From the NCBI GenBank assembly GCA_964434425.1, contig CAYSVH010000008.1, positions 47,227 through 111,226 on the forward strand: DNA of 64,000 bases. Direction: 5' to 3'. This DNA comes from CALMEC01 sp964434425 (GTDB lineage Bacteria; Actinomycetota; Thermoleophilia; Miltoncostaeales; Miltoncostaeaceae). Every line of letters begins with the position of its first letter. Position 1 is the first letter of the stretch. The translations under genes were made by a program, and so were the position numbers. This document shows positions 50,468 to 59,911 of the stretch, piece by piece. The notes under the pieces were generated by a model. The model did no database searches, had not been told where the DNA came from, and saw only the letters and a list, made by a program, of their open reading frames with translations.

Positions 50468-51139
50468 GTGAGGATCGACGTCTTCACGCTCTTCCCGGAG
50501 TGGTTCGACTGGATGCGCAGCCCCCGGCACCTGGAGAACGCGGGGCGGGGAGCCGGCTTCGAGCTGCGGTGCTTCTCGTACCGGGACTACACGCCGCTTC
50601 GCGCCGGGCAGGTGGACGACGCCCCGTTCGGGGGCGGTCCGGGCATGGTGCTCCGCGTCGACGTCGTCGCCGCGGCCCTGGAGGCCGTCTACGGGGTCCC
50701 CGCCGACGGGGTGCAGCGCGATCGGCGGGTGGCGGTGCTCACGCCGCGTGGACGTCGCTTCACGGACGCCGTGGTCAACGAGCTCGCCGGCGATGACGAT
50801 CTGGTGCTGCTCTGCGGTCGTTACGAGGGCTTCGACTTCCGGGTTCACGAGCGTTTCGCCAACGACGAGATCTGCCTCGGTCCGTTCGTGCTGGCGGGAG
50901 GGGAGACTGCGGCCATGGCCGTCATCGACGCTCTGGTCCGCAAGATCCCGGGCGCGCTCGGCAACGAGGCGAGCCTGGCCGACGAGTCGTTCTCGGAGGG
51001 CCTCGGTGGCCGCGTCGAGTATCCGCACTACACCCGCCCCGCGGAGTTCCGGGGCTGGGAGGTGCCGGCGGTCCTGCGGTCCGGTGACCACGGGGCCATC
51101 GCCCGATGGAGGAGCGAGAACACCGTCTCGGGCGAGTGA
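50468..51139 (+). CDS. trmD: tRNA (guanine-37-N1)-methyltransferase
   Basis: Methylates G37 of tRNAs. It has 223 residues in the trefoil-knot SPOUT fold. Begins RIDVFTLFPEWFDW; DDAPFGGGPGMVL, LCGRYEGFDFRV and GPFVLAGGETAAM form the knot and SAM site. GTG start. rplS follows after 161 bases with its own promoter. Confidence 0.95.
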   Translation: MRIDVFTLFPEWFDWMRSPRHLENAGRGAGFELRCFSYRDYTPLRAGQVDDAPFGGGPGMVLRVDVVAAALEAVYGVPADGVQRDRRVAVLTPRGRRFTDAVVNELAGDDDLVLLCGRYEGFDFRVHERFANDEICLGPFVLAGGETAAMAVIDALVRKIPGALGNEASLADESFSEGLGGRVEYPHYTRPAEFRGWEVPAVLRSGDHGAIARWRSENTVSGE

Positions 51140-51300
51140 CAGCGTGCCGGGCCGTCCCGACGGGACCCGCGGTCACGGATCCCTGGGTGCGTGTCGTTCG
51201 TGGCCGGGCGACCGATGGCCGCACCCAGCCGTCATGGCGCCGCGACGGCTGCTATTCTCCCCTGTCGTTTGTTCGACCCGTCCTGCGAGGAGAGATCTAC

Positions 51301-51645
51301 GTGAGCGTCATTCAAAGCCTTGAGCAGATGCAGCTTCGCGATGACGTTCCCGAGTTCAAGCCCGGGGACACGGTCAAGGTGCACTTCCAGGTCATCGAGG
51401 GCCAGCGCCGTCGTGTCCAGGTCTTCGAGGGAATCGTCATCAAGCGGCAGGGCTCCACGTCGCGTGAGACGTTCACCGTCCGCAAGCAGAGCTTCGGTGT
51501 GGGCGTCGAGCGTACGTTTCCGGTTCACTCACCCAAGATCGAGCGGATCGAGCGGGTCGCCGAGGGCGACGTCCGTCGCGCCAAGCTGTACTACCTGCGC
51601 GACAAGGTCGGCAAGAAGGCCCGGGTCCGCGAGAAGCAGCGCTAG
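51301..51645 (+). CDS. rplS: 50S ribosomal protein L19
   Basis: A 114-residue ribosomal protein. FKPGDTVKVHFQVIEG, RRRVQVFEGIVIKRQG and the C-terminal LYYLRDKVGKKARVREK are diagnostic. GTG start with GCGAGGAGAG ahead; TATTCT about 50 bases upstream is a good -10. A hairpin begins on the base after the TAG stop. Confidence 0.96.
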   Translation: MSVIQSLEQMQLRDDVPEFKPGDTVKVHFQVIEGQRRRVQVFEGIVIKRQGSTSRETFTVRKQSFGVGVERTFPVHSPKIERIERVAEGDVRRAKLYYLRDKVGKKARVREKQR

Positions 51646-51661
51646 CGTCCCTCACGGGACG
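51646..51661 (+). terminator. Hairpin abutting the rplS stop
   Basis: CGTCCC, a 4-nt loop, then GGGACG, starting directly after TAG. With the stop codon it reads TAGCGTCCC, close to the family A end TAGTGTCCC. Confidence 0.5.
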
Positions 51662-51863
51662 TCCTTCGACGGTCCGGCGGCCGCGGCGCAGGCTTCGACA
51701 TGATCACCGATCCGATGACGGAGGCGCACGACGGCCCGGTCATCGTCGGTACCCACCGCCCCGCCGGGAGGAGATCCCCCTCAGCAGGCCCGCGGCCGTC
51801 GGCTCGCAGAGCCGCCGGAGGGCCTCTGACGCGGGATACCCGCCACCGGAACCCCTGACGGGC

Positions 51864-52604
51864 ATGGCGACCACCAGCACCCGCATCTCGCGTCGCCGTG
51901 CCGCACCGGGCGCGCGGCTCTTCCGCTTCGATCGTTCCTTGGGAGGGCGGCTGGTCGCGGGAACCGATGAGGCCGGCCGCGGCTGCCTGGCCGGTCCGCT
52001 GGTCGCGGCCGCCGTGGTGTTCGATCCGCACGCGCTCACCCGGTCGGCGCGCCGCGATCTCATGAGGCTCAACGACTCGAAGAAGCTGACCGCCACTGCG
52101 CGGGAGGAGATGGCCGCCGCCGTTCTCACCCATGCGCGGGAGGTCGTGGTGCGGGTGGGGGGAGCGCCCAGCATCGACCGGGATGGACTCCACCGAACGA
52201 ACCTGGATCTCTTGGCGCGGTGTCTGGCCGCCCTCGGCTGCACACCCGACGTCTGCCTGGTCGACGGATTCTCACTTCCGGCACCCGCGCCCCCACACCG
52301 GGCGATCGTTGGGGGAGACCGCACGTCGGCGGCAATTGCCGCCGCGTCGATCATCGCGAAGACGACGCGTGACCACCTGATGTGCGGCCCGGTGTCCGCC
52401 CGCTGGCCGGACTACGGGTTCGATCGCCACGTCGGCTACGGCACCCGCGAACACCAGCGAGCGCTGCGCACCTCGGGAATCACCGCGATTCATCGCCGCT
52501 CGTTCAACTCGGCCGCCTACATGCAGACCTCCCTGTTCGACGATGCGTTCCCGGAGGGCTCGACGGCCGCGTCCGAAGTCCCGGAGAACCAGGCAGGCCG
52601 GTAA
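51864..52604 (+). CDS. rnhB: Ribonuclease HII
   Basis: Removes ribonucleotides from DNA and RNA-DNA hybrids. It has 246 residues. Active-site GTDEAGRGCLAGPLV (Asp-Glu at about residues 34-35) and NDSKKLT are present, with the later acidic residue in LVDGFSLP. The core ends with the RRSFNSAAY segment. Beyond it is MQTSLFDDAF, which contains a QxSLF sequence like a sliding-clamp-binding motif. The C-terminus is otherwise disordered. Convergent with yraN. Confidence 0.93.
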   Translation: MATTSTRISRRRAAPGARLFRFDRSLGGRLVAGTDEAGRGCLAGPLVAAAVVFDPHALTRSARRDLMRLNDSKKLTATAREEMAAAVLTHAREVVVRVGGAPSIDRDGLHRTNLDLLARCLAALGCTPDVCLVDGFSLPAPAPPHRAIVGGDRTSAAIAAASIIAKTTRDHLMCGPVSARWPDYGFDRHVGYGTREHQRALRTSGITAIHRRSFNSAAYMQTSLFDDAFPEGSTAASEVPENQAGR

Positions 52605-52705
52605 ACCGTCCCGGACGACTCCACACGGCACGGGTGACGCGACCGCCCCGGTGATCGGTGCGTGGGTACACCGCTCTGTCGTGAAAGAGCTCTGCTGGTT
52701 GGGTC

Positions 52706-53146
52706 TCATACCGCATCACCATGCCGATCGCGTTGCCATGGATGCGGTCGCGAGCCCGTGCGCGGTCCGGCGACGCCGCTGGTGTCGTTCCGACGCGCGG
52801 GCGGATCGAACGCGCCCTTCTGATGCGTGATCCGTGCGGGTCGGCGCGACCGGTCGACCAGGATGAGATCGAAGCGCACGCACATCCGCGACAGCTGAGG
52901 ATTGCGGTGTACGAACGCCGCGGCTCCCCGGCCCAGTCGCGCTCGCTGGGCCAGGGAGACGGGTTCCTCGAGTTCCTGCGCGGACCGGCGGGTCTTCACC
53001 TCGATGATGGCGAGGACACCGTCGCGGATCGCGACGACATCGAGTTCACCACCCGTCGGGACCGCCCAGTTGCGAACGAGGGGGAGCCATCCGCGTCGCC
53101 TGAGGAACCTCACCGCCGCGTCTTCTCCTGATCGACCATCGTCCAT
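52706..53146 (-). CDS. YraN family (UPF0102) endonuclease-like protein
   Basis: A 146-residue protein of the YraN family, which has a restriction-endonuclease-like fold. GEDAAVRFLRRRGW is the usual N-terminal helix; NWAVPTGGELDVVAIRDG and LAIIEVKTRRS carry the catalytic D...ExK. It has a C-terminal tail of about 30 residues beyond the fold. The ATG giving DDGRSGEDAA fits the family. It usually sits between rnhB and comM on the same strand, but here it is inverted. Confidence 0.88.
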   Translation of the reverse strand: MDDGRSGEDAAVRFLRRRGWLPLVRNWAVPTGGELDVVAIRDGVLAIIEVKTRRSAQELEEPVSLAQRARLGRGAAAFVHRNPQLSRMCVRFDLILVDRSRRPARITHQKGAFDPPARRNDTSGVAGPRTGSRPHPWQRDRHGDAV

Positions 53147-53429
53147 GTCGGAGAGACTGACGCCGGCATCGTGTCCCGTGGCGCGACGTTCGTGTCGGAC
53201 GTGCGACCACACCGTGTCGAGGTGAAAACGATGCGGCGGTCGGGCGCAGCGGTGCGTGCGTAGGACGGCCCCGGGACGGCGGCGACATCGCCCCTCCGAT
53301 TCTCGGGAGCACCCCTCAGGTGCGTGCGCACGGCGAGGAGAGAGCAGATGTGCATCCACTCCGCGTCGGCACAGACTTGGCACGGTCACGACACCCACCC
53401 GTGACATCTCGGGCGTCACGCTTCTCGTC

Positions 53430-54962
53430 GTGGTCGCCCATGTCGTCACCCCAGCCCTCCTCGGTCTCCACGCCGCGACGGTCCATGTCGAGGCCGACCT
53501 GCGCACGGGTCAGCCGGCGTTCGCCGTCGTCGGCCTTCCGGACACGGCGGTGCAGGAGGCCCGCGAACGGGTGCGGTCCGGCATCGCGAATCAGGCGCTC
53601 TCGCTGCCCCGGCATCGAATCGTCGTCAATCTGGCCCCGGCCGATCTGCGGAAGATCGGTCCGCAGTACGACCTGCCCATCGCTCTCGCCATCCTCGCCG
53701 CATCCGGTCAGATCAAGCCGGAGAACCTGAACGGGCTCGGTGCGGTCGGCGAACTGGCGCTCGACGGCACCCTCCGGCCTCTGCACGGCACTCTCGCGAT
53801 GGCCGAGCACGCCGCCGCCTCCGGCTGGGAGCGTCTCATGGTCCCCGAGCGCAATGCGCGTGAGGCCGCACTCATCCGGGGCATCCAGGTCATCGGCGTC
53901 ACCGATCTGCGGCACGCCCTCAGGTGCCTCAACGGGGATTCTGCACCCCCGCGGTACGCCTCCGATCCGGAGGCCATACTCCGTGAAGGCTCGGCGAACG
54001 CGTCGGCCGACATGGCCGAGATCCGGGGGCAGTCCGTCGCCCGACGGGTGCTCGAGATATCGGCCGCGGGCGGGCACAGCATCCTCATGCTGGGTCCACC
54101 CGGCGGCGGGAAGACGATGCTCGCGCGCCGGCTTCCCGGCCTCCTTCCGCCCATGTCGGTCGACGACGCGATCACGGTGACCCGCATCCACTCCGTGGTG
54201 GGCCTGATGCCCGCCGAGACATCCATGCTCGTGGAGCGTCCCTTCCGGGCGCCGCACCACACCATCTCGGCGGTCGGCCTCGTCGGAGGCGGACGCTATC
54301 CGCAGCCCGGTGAGGTCACCCTTGCCCATCGTGGCGTGCTTTTCCTCGATGAGGTCTGCGCCTTCGACCCCGCGGCCCTCGATGCACTTCGCCAGCCGCT
54401 CGAGGAGGGGTTCATCGACGTCACACGGGGTATGACGAGCGCGCGCTTCCCCGCGCGGCCCCTGTTGGTGTGCGCCGGCAACCCGTGTCCCTGCGGATAT
54501 CGCGGCGATCCGGACCGTGCCTGCACGTGCGCTCCTGGTCGCGCCGAGACCTACCGCGGTCGTCTGTCAGGGCCGATCATGGACCGAATCGACCTTCAAC
54601 TCACCGTTCCCCGACTCGACGCTCACGACATCATCGGTCTCTCACCTCCGGGCGAGGGGTCCAGGGAGATCCGGGAGCGCGTGACGGAGGCGCGCCGATT
54701 CGCCGCGTCGGCGGAGCGACCGGGTGAGAACGCCCTTCTCTCGTCGCGCGACGTTCGACGGGCATGCGCCCTGGACGATTCCGGGGTAAGGCTGCTCACG
54801 CGTGCCGTTCAGCGTCTTCATCTGAGTGCCCGTGCACACGATCGCCTCCTTCGCGTCAGCCGGACGATCGCTGATCTGGCCGGGGAGGAGCGCGTCCTAT
54901 CCGAGCACCTCCTCGAGGCCATGACGTACCGCCGTGAGGGTGGGACGGTCAACGATGTGTGA
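53430..54962 (+). CDS. comM: YifB/ComM-like Mg-chelatase-related AAA+ ATPase
   Basis: AAA+ ATPase related to ComM, a branch-migration helicase in natural transformation. It has 510 residues. N-terminal domain: TPALLGLHAATVHVEADL, then GLPDTAVQEARERVRSG. Walker A LGPPGGGKTMLARRLPG is at about residue 226, followed by GVLFLDEVCAFDP, and the Mg-chelatase C-terminal domain ends with the MTYRREGG region. The GTG start gives the normal family length; upstream sequence is low-complexity. dprA follows directly, consistent with DNA uptake or processing. Confidence 0.92.
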   Translation: MVAHVVTPALLGLHAATVHVEADLRTGQPAFAVVGLPDTAVQEARERVRSGIANQALSLPRHRIVVNLAPADLRKIGPQYDLPIALAILAASGQIKPENLNGLGAVGELALDGTLRPLHGTLAMAEHAAASGWERLMVPERNAREAALIRGIQVIGVTDLRHALRCLNGDSAPPRYASDPEAILREGSANASADMAEIRGQSVARRVLEISAAGGHSILMLGPPGGGKTMLARRLPGLLPPMSVDDAITVTRIHSVVGLMPAETSMLVERPFRAPHHTISAVGLVGGGRYPQPGEVTLAHRGVLFLDEVCAFDPAALDALRQPLEEGFIDVTRGMTSARFPARPLLVCAGNPCPCGYRGDPDRACTCAPGRAETYRGRLSGPIMDRIDLQLTVPRLDAHDIIGLSPPGEGSREIRERVTEARRFAASAERPGENALLSSRDVRRACALDDSGVRLLTRAVQRLHLSARAHDRLLRVSRTIADLAGEERVLSEHLLEAMTYRREGGTVNDV

Positions 54963-54969
54963 GGAACGC

Positions 54970-56112
54970 ATGGGGGCTCATCGCCAGGAGACCGCGGCGG
55001 ACGGGGCGGACGACCTGGCCCATCTGGCGTTGGGGCTCGTCTGGGTGGCCGAAGAACTTCGACGTGACCTGCAGGGGCCGATGCGTCGGATCGGTGGCGC
55101 GAAGCGTCTCTGGGAGGCGCGAAGCGACGATCTGAGGCGGGTGTTCGCGCGAACGCCGGACGTGGCCACCGAGTTCGTGCGGGCGCGCGATGCCTTTCGC
55201 GCGGCGACGGCCCGTGCGGAGCTCGAACGCGAGACCGCGTGGTTCGAGGCCGTCGATCCGCAGGAGGCGCACACCTGGCTGCGGGCGACCCCCGATCCAC
55301 CGGTGGGACTCCTCGGCCTCGGAAGGACGATCCATGACATCACCTCTTCGGGGCGTCCGCGCGTCGCGATCGTGGGAAGCCGTCACCCGACATCCTTCGG
55401 GCTTCAGTACAGCGCGGATCTCGCGGCCGGTCTCGGAAGCCGTGGCGCCGTCATCGTGAGCGGTCTCGCCATCGGTGTCGACGCTGCGGCACATCGGGGC
55501 GCGCTGACCGCAGGTGCGGAGACGGTGGCCGTCCTCGGATGCGGGGTCGGAGTGGACCATCCCCGCACGAACTCCGGTCTGCGTCGGCAGATCATCGACG
55601 CCGGAGGATCGGTGATGTCGGAGTACTGGCTGTCGGCAACACCGGCCCGCTGGACCTTTCCGGCGCGCAACCGCATCGTCGCCGCGCTGGCCGATGCCGT
55701 CGTCGTGACCGAGGCGTCGGCGCGATCCGGCGCCCTCATCACGGCGGACTTCGCACTGGATCTCGGGCGCCCCGTACTGGCGGTCCCGGGACGCCCCGGA
55801 TCGGCGACGAGCGCGGGATGCCATTCGCTGCTGCGAGCGGGTGCCGCCTTCTGCGAAACGGTGGACGATGTCGTCGCCGAACTCCCGGACTCACTCTGGG
55901 CCGACGGTGCCGACGGTGTCCGGGCGCGGGTACCGGACGGGCTTGGCGGCCGGATACACGGGCTCCTGTCCGGTCAGCCGCTCTCGTTACCCGAGATCAC
56001 GGCGAGGCTGGATCACCCGGCCGCCGCCGTGGCGACCTCGCTCACCGAGATGGAACTCGCGGGGCTCGTGGTCGGCATCGACGGCAACCGCTACGCGGTG
56101 AGGGTCGCATGA
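54970..56112 (+). CDS. dprA: DNA-processing protein DprA
   Basis: Loads RecA onto incoming single-stranded DNA in transformation. It has 380 residues from this ATG. The Rossmann-like core has VAIVGSRHPTSFGLQYSADL, SGLAIGVDAAAHRGAL, AVLGCGVGVDHP and a conserved FPARNRIVAAL. A C-terminal winged-helix (DprA-WH) is present. Alternative ATG at 54955 overlaps the comM stop; GAGGA just before 54970 favours the later one. Convergent with the DedA gene. Confidence 0.92.
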   Translation: MGAHRQETAADGADDLAHLALGLVWVAEELRRDLQGPMRRIGGAKRLWEARSDDLRRVFARTPDVATEFVRARDAFRAATARAELERETAWFEAVDPQEAHTWLRATPDPPVGLLGLGRTIHDITSSGRPRVAIVGSRHPTSFGLQYSADLAAGLGSRGAVIVSGLAIGVDAAAHRGALTAGAETVAVLGCGVGVDHPRTNSGLRRQIIDAGGSVMSEYWLSATPARWTFPARNRIVAALADAVVVTEASARSGALITADFALDLGRPVLAVPGRPGSATSAGCHSLLRAGAAFCETVDDVVAELPDSLWADGADGVRARVPDGLGGRIHGLLSGQPLSLPEITARLDHPAAAVATSLTEMELAGLVVGIDGNRYAVRVA

Positions 56113-56157
56113 TGAGGATTCGGGACGTTGGCCCGGGGTTCGGCGTACCTCCGTCAA

Positions 56158-56176
56158 CCCGTCGGTGGGCGACGGG
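56158..56176. terminator. Hairpin between dprA and the DedA gene
   Basis: CCCGTCG, 5-nt loop, CGACGGG between the two convergent genes. Confidence 0.5.
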
Positions 56177-56190
56177 GTGCACCGGAGCGG

Positions 56191-56880
56191 TTATGCGTCG
56201 GGGATGTCGGCGTTACGCGCACGCCGACGACGACGAAGACGGGACACGACGAACCAGATGATGAGGCCCGCGATCACGACGAGGACGAGGTTGGAGAGGA
56301 CACCGCTCCAGTCGGCCAGAGCGGGCTTGATCGCCGGCCCGAACGCGTACCCCAGCCCGATCCAGATCGCGTTCCACACACCCGATCCGATCGCGGTGTA
56401 CATCGAGAACTTCATGATCGGCATGCGCTCGATCCCGGCGGGGATCGAGATGAACGATCGGACCAGTGGCACACAGCGGCCGAGGAGGACGGCGACGCCG
56501 CCCCAGCGGGCGAAGAACGCCGCGGCGCGGTCGAAGTCGTCGTACTCCATGAGCGGGATGCGCCCCACCAGACGACGCGCACGGTCATGCCCGAGAGCCG
56601 CGCTGATCCCGTACCAGGCCCATGCCCCGATGAGGGCGCCCAATGTGGCGGCGAACCAGGCCAGCCAGAAGTTCATCCGGCCGTCGTAGGCCAGGAACCC
56701 CGCCCCGGGGAGGACGGCCTCGGAAGGGATGGGGGGCACGAACGTCTCGATGAACACGGCGAGGCCGACGCCGGTCTCTCCGATGGACTCCATAAGGCCG
56801 AGGACCCACCCGATGAAGCCGTCGTAGCCCTCGGAGGGGTCGTGCGCTTGGGCGGTGAGCAGTGTGGAACCGAGGGTCAT
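56191..56880 (-). CDS. DedA family membrane protein
   Basis: A 229-residue DedA (VTT/SNARE-associated) protein, a family now linked to undecaprenyl-phosphate or phospholipid flipping. FVPPIPSEAVLPGAGFLAY and the later GRCVPLVRSFISIPAGIERM are diagnostic. The five or so hydrophobic segments and the basic C-terminus (RLRRRRRARN) fit. AAGGAG lies upstream of the ATG, at longer than ideal spacing. Confidence 0.9.
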   Translation of the reverse strand: MTLGSTLLTAQAHDPSEGYDGFIGWVLGLMESIGETGVGLAVFIETFVPPIPSEAVLPGAGFLAYDGRMNFWLAWFAATLGALIGAWAWYGISAALGHDRARRLVGRIPLMEYDDFDRAAAFFARWGGVAVLLGRCVPLVRSFISIPAGIERMPIMKFSMYTAIGSGVWNAIWIGLGYAFGPAIKPALADWSGVLSNLVLVVIAGLIIWFVVSRLRRRRRARNADIPDA

Positions 56881-57165
56881 GATGCTGATCTGGACGTCTC
56901 CTTGTCCGGTGTCGCCGGGTCAACGCATGGTGAGGAGGGATGAGCCGTAGGCCATGCAGGCACCGGCGTGGTGCTGTTCGTGCGAGAGATGGGTGTCATC
57001 GTGGACGTCGGCACGATACCGCGCCACCGCGGCGTATCCGTAGCGGTGACGGTGCGGCCATCCGTCCCGGCTTCGCGCCGACCTGGCGAGAATCCAGGGC
57101 TCGGTGCCCGGGATGAAGCACGCGGACGATCGGCGGGCGCCGAGAAAACGCGGTGTGAGTCGGTT
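56881..57165. other. Intergenic region between pafBC and the DedA gene
   Basis: About 285 bases. It should hold the pafBC 3' end and the DedA promoter. I see no convincing -10/-35 pair, terminator stem or coding frame. Confidence 0.35.
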
Positions 57166-59313
57166 CTAGGAGGAGCGGCGGGAGCCGGACTTCTTTCGCG
57201 GTGCGGAGATCGTCGCTCCCACGGGATGGTCCAGATAGCGGTCCAGCATCTCCTGCGCCACCTCCGCAACCGTTGCGCGGAGGGGGACGGGCTCGAAGAG
57301 CACGGCGTCACCCTGGTGCTTGACGAGTTCCTTGACCAGCCATTCCGAACTCGCGTAGGGGATCTCGATGAGGACGGATCCGTCGCTGTGGCGCTCCAGG
57401 GACCGGTGCTGCTCCTCCAACCAGCGCGCGATACGCGTGTCGCACCAGACCGAGGCGCTCTGCGCGTGGGTGCCCCACTGCGCCGGACGGTCCCCCCAGG
57501 GGAGATACGCGCCGACGCTCAGGTCGTCGCGGCGGGTGAACTTACCGCGGGCCATCTTTGCGGCGCGGATGCGGTCGAGGCGGAAGGTGCGCTTCTCGTC
57601 CGCCTGGCGGCACCAGGCGACCACGTACCAGGCGTCGCGCATGTTGACGAGGAGGTGGGGCTCGACGGTGCGGGTCGTGATCTCGCCACGCGACTCGGTC
57701 CAGTAGTCGATGGTGACGAGTCGGTCCTGCCGTATGGCGTTGGTGATCGCCGTGGCCACGCTGCTCTTCGGCGCCTGTGCGCGACCGAGCTCGAGCGGCG
57801 GGAGGTGATCCTCGCCGATCGCCGTCTCGATCTTGGCGCGGGCGGTTGCGAGCGCGTCGTCCCCGTCGCCGACGGGAAGACGGTCGCCGATGAACTCGAG
57901 GGCCCAGAGGAGGGCCTTCGCCTCGAGCGGCGAGAGTCGGGCCGGTCGCGCGAACTGCTCGCCGTACGTCTCCTTCTGGACGACGACCTCGTCACCGACG
58001 ATCTGTGCGAACAGCGCGTAGCACCCGCCGCCGAAGTTGATGAGGTTGAGCAGGGAGAGGTCGTCCTCGAACTCGCGTGGTGTGAGGTTGAGCTCGGCGC
58101 GGATCTCGGCCGTGGGGATCCGGCCCTCGCGTCCGTCTCCGCATGAGGCGAGGAGACGCGTCATGAGCGAGAGCAGGCGTGTGAACCGTTCGGCCGCGAC
58201 CACGCGGTCGGGCGGAATGGTGTGGCCCTTCGCCGGCGTGCCGGTGTCCTCGACGCGCACCGTGACGTGCCGGCCCACCGGATAGTCGGCCCGGCTCTCC
58301 TCCGCGTGGCGGTCACGCACCAGCTCGAGCGATCCGATCACCGCCTCACGGAGATCCTGCGGGCCGAGGACCTCGGCCTCACGTCCCAGATCGAGGATCC
58401 AGGTGAGCAGTTCGCGCGAGTTGCCGTACTCGGTGGTGAACACGGCACCGCCGTCCGGACTCGTCTCCATGGTGCCGTGCGCCCCGAACATCTGGTCCAC
58501 CCACCAGGCGATCGTCGACGACAGTGCGATCGTCGCCGTGCCCTGGGTGTCGGCCAGCTGCCACGGCGCGCGGTCGCGGTAGGGCGAGAGGTCGAAGTCG
58601 CGGGGAGAGGGGAAGTCGTGCTCGGCACGGGACTTGAAGGTGATGCGCCCCTCGATGCGCGACAGACGGAAGATGCGCGTCGCCTCCCGCTCATGTGCGT
58701 AGCCGACCATGTACCAGTTGCCCGCCATGTAGAGGAGGCTGTACGGGTCGACCTCCCTCTGGGCACGCTCGTCGCGTCCGATGGAGTAGTACGTGAACCG
58801 GATGGTCTTCCGGCGTCCGATGGCCGACTCGATCTTCGTGAGGTGCGCGGCGACCTCGGGTGAGTAGCCGGGGCCCAGCAGGTTGACGGCAACGGTTCGT
58901 GCGGCGTGGTCGTCCAGTGGGCTGGGACGACCCAGCGTCAGGTGCTGGAGCGCGAGGCGCAGGGGTTCCGCGTACGCGAACTGGCCCTCCATCAGATACA
59001 GGCAGGTGTGGAGCGCCGACAGCTCCGTCTCGTCGAAGTCGATCGGCGGCAGGTAGTAGGCCTCCGGCGGCAGGGCGTAGAGATCGCCCTGGAAGGGGTC
59101 GTCCCCCGGGCGGTCGACGGTGAGCGAGAAGCCCATCGCCTCCAGTTCGCTCCGATCGCTGTAGAAGCGCCGCAGGAACGCCTGCTCGCTCATGCCCCCG
59201 TATCCCTCCACGTTCTCGTGGATCTCATCGGCCGTCACCGGTCGGTGCTGGGACATGAGGTACGCGATCAGCGAGAGCTGACGCACCAATTTGTCGTCGT
59301 CTCTCATCGCCAT
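57166..59313 (-). CDS. pafBC: Fused PafB-PafC WYL-domain transcriptional activator
   Basis: LexA-independent DNA-damage-response activator in mycobacteria, where PafB and PafC are separate; here one 715-residue chain carries both. Module 1: helix-turn-helix (KLVRQLSLIAYLMSQHRPVTADEI), WYL domain with FTYYSIGRDERAQREVDPYSLLY and WCX. Module 2: a second HTH (VVAAERFTRLLSLMTRLLASC) from about residue 370, then WYL with IDYWTESRGEITTRTVEPHLLVN. A 21-residue basic tail ends RKKSGSRRSS. With the LexA box at 13593 it suggests both damage-response arms exist here. Neighbouring proteasome genes are absent from this window. Confidence 0.88.
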   Translation of the reverse strand: MAMRDDDKLVRQLSLIAYLMSQHRPVTADEIHENVEGYGGMSEQAFLRRFYSDRSELEAMGFSLTVDRPGDDPFQGDLYALPPEAYYLPPIDFDETELSALHTCLYLMEGQFAYAEPLRLALQHLTLGRPSPLDDHAARTVAVNLLGPGYSPEVAAHLTKIESAIGRRKTIRFTYYSIGRDERAQREVDPYSLLYMAGNWYMVGYAHEREATRIFRLSRIEGRITFKSRAEHDFPSPRDFDLSPYRDRAPWQLADTQGTATIALSSTIAWWVDQMFGAHGTMETSPDGGAVFTTEYGNSRELLTWILDLGREAEVLGPQDLREAVIGSLELVRDRHAEESRADYPVGRHVTVRVEDTGTPAKGHTIPPDRVVAAERFTRLLSLMTRLLASCGDGREGRIPTAEIRAELNLTPREFEDDLSLLNLINFGGGCYALFAQIVGDEVVVQKETYGEQFARPARLSPLEAKALLWALEFIGDRLPVGDGDDALATARAKIETAIGEDHLPPLELGRAQAPKSSVATAITNAIRQDRLVTIDYWTESRGEITTRTVEPHLLVNMRDAWYVVAWCRQADEKRTFRLDRIRAAKMARGKFTRRDDLSVGAYLPWGDRPAQWGTHAQSASVWCDTRIARWLEEQHRSLERHSDGSVLIEIPYASSEWLVKELVKHQGDAVLFEPVPLRATVAEVAQEMLDRYLDHPVGATISAPRKKSGSRRSS

Positions 59314-59612
59314 TGCAGTTGCCTAACTTTCCGAGCCACTGCCCAACGATTCTAGTTCAGGTGCCCGTGACGCTGAGGTGATCATGGGGCCGGTACACCC
59401 GACTCCGGACCCAGCAATCCCGCATCGTGCGGGAAAAGCTCTCCGACCGCGCGCCGTCGCCGGCAGGAGGCTGGTCCGCAGCGGCGGGGCGAACGGCGCG
59501 CGGCACCCGGGAGAGGGCGCGGCGATGGTCACAGGGCCGCATCCGCGGCTCGTATGTCCTTCGCGGCTCGCCAGGGTCGTCCCGTCGGCCGCATCTGCCA
59601 GAATCGGTGCCG
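59314..59612. other. Intergenic region upstream of pafBC
   Basis: About 300 bases between divergent genes. A CAGAAT hexamer eight bases before the next start is a candidate -10 for the plus-strand gene. The minus-strand pafBC promoter is not obvious. No gene seen. Confidence 0.35.
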
Positions 59613-59870
59613 ATGACGGTTCGTGAGCACATCTATCCGATCCCGAACGAGGCCGAGCTGGACCAGATGGTCGGTGCCGCGACGCCGCACTTCGCACTCC
59701 AGATCCGTGAACGGGTCGCGGCGTACCTCGCGGCGCTTCCCGAGGAGCATCCTCGCCGACCGGAGCTCGAGGCACAGCTGGTCCGGCTGGAGCGCCTCGC
59801 CTCGGACGGCGAGGCCGGCCGTGCCGGTCAGGCCGAGCTTCCGGCCCGGCCCTCGCTCGAGCTCCCCTGA
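59613..59870 (+). CDS. Small helical hypothetical protein
   Basis: An 85-residue protein, unrecognised. Begins TVREHIYPIPNEAELDQMV and contains two amphipathic helices (HFALQIRERVAAYLAAL; RRPELEAQLVRLERLAS) before a Pro-rich tail. A -10-like CAGAAT is eight bases before the ATG, so the mRNA may be leaderless. Repeat copy 3 follows after about 40 bases. Confidence 0.55.
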   Translation: MTVREHIYPIPNEAELDQMVGAATPHFALQIRERVAAYLAALPEEHPRRPELEAQLVRLERLASDGEAGRAGQAELPARPSLELP

Positions 59871-59911
59871 TCACGGTCGGTGCTCGCCGGAGAGCCGGCG
59901 TCCGCACCCGT

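Noticed and set aside
51643..51840. Fourth family A copy between rplS and rnhB
   Set aside because: The ends resemble family A (TAGCGTCCC and CTCTGACGCGGGATA) at about the right distance, but the interior does not align.
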